A stretch of 16,954 nt of DNA, taken from contig JAZNNT010000073.1 in NCBI GenBank assembly GCA_045580405.1, forward strand, positions 1 through 16,954, given 5' to 3'. Both the position numbers and the translations under genes were made by a program. Positions within the stretch are counted from its first letter, which is position 1. Every line of letters begins with the position of its first letter. The stretch comes from SIG452 sp045580405 (GTDB lineage Bacteria; Bacillota; Clostridia; UMGS1840). Positions 13,870-16,954 of this stretch are shown one piece after another. The notes beneath the pieces are model-generated. The model made no database searches. It saw nothing but the letters and a program-made list of their open reading frames with translations, and had not been told where the DNA came from.

Positions 13870-16478
13870 GTTTCACATATCCGAACCGTAGCGAAAAAAC
13901 ACTTCGGGATATTTCTTTTACGGTGCAACAGGGCGAGTTTGTAACTCTTTGTGGAAAATCCGGATGCGGAAAAACCACGCTGCTGAGGCTGTTGAAGTCT
14001 GCGCTGGCACCTACAGGCAGTCTTGAGGGGACCGTTTTCTTCCGCCAAAAACCGATTTCTGCTTATACTCCGACGGAACAGGCATCATCCATTGGATTTG
14101 TGATGCAAAATCCTGACAGCCAGATTGTAACAGACAAGGTGTGGCACGAGATGGCATTCGGATTGGAAAGCCTGGGACTTCAAAACGAGCAGATTCGTAT
14201 CAAAGTTGCGGAAATGGCATCCTTTTTCGGAATTGAGCATTGGTTTCATAAAAAGGTGAGTGAATTATCCGGCGGGCAAAAGCAGCTGCTTAGCTTGGCA
14301 TCGGTTATGGTGATGGAACCCTCCGTGTTAATTTTAGATGAGCCTACTGCCCAGTTGGATCCGATTGCTGCAGGTGAATTTTTAAAAACGCTGGAGAAAA
14401 TTAACCGGGAACTCGGAACAACGGTAATTTTATCGGAACACCGTCTGGAGGAAGCGTTTCCCTTATCTCACCGGGTACTGGTGATGGATGATGGGATGCT
14501 TGTTGCCAACGGAACACCCTATGAAGTGGCAGAAGTGTTGTATCAGACCAATCATCGGATGTTTCATGCGTTACCTGTTCCGATGCGGATTTTTTTAACG
14601 GTTGCTCCCAACGAGCAAGCACCGTTAACCGTTTGTGACGGTAGAATCCGATTAGAAGAATATGCAGAAAAATATCCCCTTTATCCTGACCGTATCCCGA
14701 TTGACGGTTGTAGCAGCGAATCCGACACAGTGCTTTCCGTGCAGGATGTGTTTTTCCGATATGAAAAGAACAGTCCTGATGTTTTAAAGCATTTGAATTT
14801 TTCAGTAAAACGTGGCGAGATTTATGCTATTTTAGGAGGAAACGGTACCGGTAAAACCACTGCCTTATCGGTCTTGTCCGGATTGAATCGTCCCTGGCAG
14901 GGGAAGGTTACCGTGCATGGACAATCGCTGGATAACATTCCCGATTTGCACCATGGGGTTATTGGTGCAGTACCTCAGGATCCCCAAAGTCTGTTTTCCC
15001 ACAATACCGTTTTGGAAGAATTGTCTGAAATGTCAACAGACAATACTGCTGTGGAGCAGATGACAGTTTTGTTTCATCTTAAGCATCTTCTGGATGCTCA
15101 CCCTTACGATTTGTCCGGTGGGGAACAGCAAAGACTGGCACTTGCCAAGGTTTTGCTCACGTCTCCTGATATTTTACTGTTGGATGAGCCTACCAAAGGG
15201 ATGGATGCTCTGTTAAAAGATGAATTTGCGAACATTCTAAAAGAATTAACCGATCGTGATGTTACCGTGGTGATGGTTTCTCATGATATTGAGTTCTGCG
15301 CGGAATACGCCAGCCGTTGTGCGATGTTTTTTGACGGCAGTATCATATCGGTTGGAAAACCGCGGGAGTTTTTCATCGGAAAACAGTTTTACACCACTTC
15401 TGCCAACCGTATGGCAAGGGGACTGCTTCCCAAAGCTCTTCTGGCAGAGGATGTGGTGTTAGCACTTGGGAAAAAAGCTCCTCAAAAGCCTCAGAGAAAT
15501 TTTTCGGTTTCGGATACTGTGTTCCAAACTAAAAAACACCAAAGCCGCATTCCTTTCAAAAAGCAAAGCTTGGTAAGAAAACTGTTCGGAATCTTCTTTC
15601 TTTGTTTGTCTGTGATGACTGTGTTTCTGCAAATGACTGCACAACTGGCTTTTTTAGAAAAGTATATAGAGAATCCGGAATTTTTAGTAAATATTATTGG
15701 AATAGGAGAACTGTTTCTGGCAGCTGTTTTGCTATCGGACTCACGTCGGATGAAGTCTTCCGTTAAACTGAGTAGACCAAGAAGCTTTCGTCTTGTCAGC
15801 TTGTGGGTGCTTCCTATAACTTTACTCGTAATTTTTCTTACCGTCTGGCTTGGTGGAATGGTTTTCGGAAAAGAACGCTACTATACGGTAAGCCTGCTGG
15901 TAATCGTGGAGGCAATGCTTCCGTTTTTTGTATTGTTTGAAAAACGAAAACCCCAGGCAAGGGAAGTGGTTTTAATCAGCGTTCTGTGTGCATTAGGCGT
16001 TGCCGGAAGAACAGCTTTTGCCATGATTCCCCAGTTTAAACCGGTGTTGGCGTTGGTGATTATTACCGGAGTTTGTTTTGGTTCGGAAACTGGCTTTTTA
16101 GTAGGTGCTATAACGGCTTTTGTGTCGAACTTTTTCTTTGGCCAAACACCGCTGACGCCTTGGCAGATGTTTGCAACCGGAACTGTAGGTTTTTTGTCCG
16201 GTATGCTGTTTCAGACCGGATTTCTCAAATGCACCCGATGGCTTTTGTGTACCTTTGGTGCCATTTGTGCTTTTCTGATTTACGGGGTTTTTATGAATGG
16301 TGCCAGTGCTTTACTCTCACAAGGAACGCTGAGTTGGGAAATATTTCTCACCTATTCGGCAACGGGGCTTCCGTTTGATGTGATGCATGGCATTTCCACG
16401 GTATTTTTTCTGTGGGTTCTTGCCATTCCTATGACGGAAAAATTGCAACGGATTCAAGTAAAATATCAATTGTTTTAA
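13842..16478 (+). CDS. ECF transporter fusion: two ATPase domains plus S-component domain
   Basis: This 878-residue protein holds three subunits that are normally separate. ATPase 1 (about 1-240) has GKSGCGKTT at 38-46, LSGGQ at 142-146, LILDEPT at 163-169 and H200. ATPase 2 (about 295-515) has GGNGTGKTT at 332-340, Q379, LSGGE at 424-428, LLLDEPT at 445-451 and H481. Both sites look catalytically complete. After a basic linker (543-580) come four hydrophobic segments (about 581-606, 612-632, 650-676, 680-700). An S-component-like bundle follows (about 707-865, with GRTAFAMIP, FGSETGFLVGA and FFFGQTPLTPWQMF). I chose ATG 13842 because GGAGGTG precedes it by 5 bases; the in-frame ATG at 13800 lies inside ecfT without a ribosome site. 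Riboswitch control suggests cobalamin or a precursor as cargo, like CbrTUV. Confidence 0.9.
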   Translation: MALFTVEQLSFTYPNRSEKTLRDISFTVQQGEFVTLCGKSGCGKTTLLRLLKSALAPTGSLEGTVFFRQKPISAYTPTEQASSIGFVMQNPDSQIVTDKVWHEMAFGLESLGLQNEQIRIKVAEMASFFGIEHWFHKKVSELSGGQKQLLSLASVMVMEPSVLILDEPTAQLDPIAAGEFLKTLEKINRELGTTVILSEHRLEEAFPLSHRVLVMDDGMLVANGTPYEVAEVLYQTNHRMFHALPVPMRIFLTVAPNEQAPLTVCDGRIRLEEYAEKYPLYPDRIPIDGCSSESDTVLSVQDVFFRYEKNSPDVLKHLNFSVKRGEIYAILGGNGTGKTTALSVLSGLNRPWQGKVTVHGQSLDNIPDLHHGVIGAVPQDPQSLFSHNTVLEELSEMSTDNTAVEQMTVLFHLKHLLDAHPYDLSGGEQQRLALAKVLLTSPDILLLDEPTKGMDALLKDEFANILKELTDRDVTVVMVSHDIEFCAEYASRCAMFFDGSIISVGKPREFFIGKQFYTTSANRMARGLLPKALLAEDVVLALGKKAPQKPQRNFSVSDTVFQTKKHQSRIPFKKQSLVRKLFGIFFLCLSVMTVFLQMTAQLAFLEKYIENPEFLVNIIGIGELFLAAVLLSDSRRMKSSVKLSRPRSFRLVSLWVLPITLLVIFLTVWLGGMVFGKERYYTVSLLVIVEAMLPFFVLFEKRKPQAREVVLISVLCALGVAGRTAFAMIPQFKPVLALVIITGVCFGSETGFLVGAITAFVSNFFFGQTPLTPWQMFATGTVGFLSGMLFQTGFLKCTRWLLCTFGAICAFLIYGVFMNGASALLSQGTLSWEIFLTYSATGLPFDVMHGISTVFFLWVLAIPMTEKLQRIQVKYQLF

Positions 16479-16481
16479 GTT

Positions 16482-16517
16482 AAAAATGGGAAGATGATGT
16501 CATCTTCCCATATTTTT
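16482..16517. terminator. Bidirectional terminator between ECF fusion and feoB
   Basis: ATGGGAAGATGA (16486-16497) pairs perfectly with 16500-16511; the innermost bases form the loop. Five A precede the stem and five T (16513-16517) follow, so it ends the riboswitch operon on the plus strand and feoB on the minus strand. The feoB stop codon lies at its edge. Confidence 0.9.
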
Positions 16518-16954
16518 ATAACATGATTGCTAAAAGACGGATGCAAAGGCAAAGCACCACACCAATTACGGTTGGGACGATTGCAGATAGAATTGTCCAT
16601 TTGATGCTTCCCGTTTCTTTTTTGATGGTCATCAGCGTGGTGGAGCAGGGCCAGTGAAATAAGGAAAAAATCAAGGTGCATACAGCGGTTACGGTAGTCC
16701 ATCCGTTTGCCAGAAGGATTTCCCCCAAGCCGAGAACACTTTCTGTTTCTGCCAGCAGAGAAGCTCCCGTGTATGCCATCAGGATGATTGGAAGAACGAT
16801 TTCATTGGCAGGAAGCCCCAGTAAAAAGGCAAGAAGAATCACACCGTCCATCCCCAAAGCCGTTCCAACCGGATTTATCAGATTTCCTAAAAATACCAGC
16901 AGGAAGTCGGATCGTAGCCATGTCGTTCTGTGAGCCAAGGAGTTGTAGCCCCTA
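16516..16954 (-). CDS. feoB: Ferrous iron transporter FeoB, C-terminal part; 5' end beyond right edge
   Basis: The frame is open through the right edge, so this is the last 145 residues of a larger protein (FeoB is usually 600-800 residues). The diagnostic stretches are GMDGVILLAFLLGLPANEIVLP, the core of the second gate motif, and FSLFHWPCSTTLMTIKKETGS, characteristic of FeoB in Clostridia. Three to four membrane segments are visible. FeoB is a GTPase-regulated Fe2+ importer of the plasma membrane; the G domain would lie off the window. A TTG at 16938 could be read as a start, but codons upstream continue without a stop and the family is far longer, so it is internal. No small C-terminal feo gene follows it; a terminator does. 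Confidence 0.9.
   Translation of the reverse strand, partial: RGYNSLAHRTTWLRSDFLLVFLGNLINPVGTALGMDGVILLAFLLGLPANEIVLPIILMAYTGASLLAETESVLGLGEILLANGWTTVTAVCTLIFSLFHWPCSTTLMTIKKETGSIKWTILSAIVPTVIGVVLCLCIRLLAIML

Noticed and set aside
16936..16938. TTG as a start for the minus-strand gene at the right edge
   Set aside because: The frame remains open to the window end and the sequence is the C-terminal part of FeoB, so the TTG is an internal Leu codon.

Overview
The window looks like chromosomal DNA of a spore-forming or spore-derived Firmicute of class Clostridia, perhaps a gut Oscillospirales or Christensenellales relative. The reasons are AAGGAG/GGAGG ribosome binding sites before almost every gene, canonical sigma-A promoters, compact bidirectional terminators with A and T tracts, GC content in the 40s by eye, and clostridial-type FeoB, FliB, ECF-transporter and Cys-rich proteins. 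The genus is inference.

Layout, left to right. (1) 1-2071, minus: a secreted, multidomain PhoA-type alkaline phosphatase whose C-terminus lies beyond the left edge. (2) 2072-2515: a 444-base divergent intergenic region with two inverted repeats, four TTACA-like units at an 11-base period and a sporulation-type (sigma-K-like) promoter. (3) 2516-3349, plus: a Cys-rich conserved clostridial protein of unknown function. (4) 3350-3511: a palindromic REP-like element and a bidirectional terminator. (5) 3512-3973, minus: a low-molecular-weight protein tyrosine phosphatase. (6) 4117-6702, plus: a two-gene operon of an amidohydrolase fused to a GNAT-like acyltransferase C-terminal domain, then a FliB-family Cys-rich lysine N-methylase. 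(7) 11890-6745, minus: an apparent operon of a membrane-anchored double-zinc-ribbon protein, an ABC ATPase and two ABC-2 permeases. (8) 12050-16478, plus: a cobalamin riboswitch with a strong terminator controlling a corrinoid adenosyltransferase, an EcfT protein and a single polypeptide carrying two ECF ATPase domains plus a membrane S-component-like domain. (9) 16516-16954, minus: the C-terminal part of FeoB, running off the right edge.

How the genes work together. The riboswitch operon is the clearest system: B12 is sensed in the leader, an energy-coupling-factor transporter (T protein plus A-A'-S fusion) would import a corrinoid or precursor, and the adenosyltransferase would convert it to the coenzyme form. 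The zinc-ribbon/ABC operon has the form of an ABC-2 exporter with an accessory surface-exposed protein; its substrate is unknown. The amidohydrolase-acyltransferase fusion next to a FliB-like methylase is the least explained pair, and no flagellar gene is visible nearby. No tRNA, rRNA, insertion sequence, phage gene or CRISPR array was seen.
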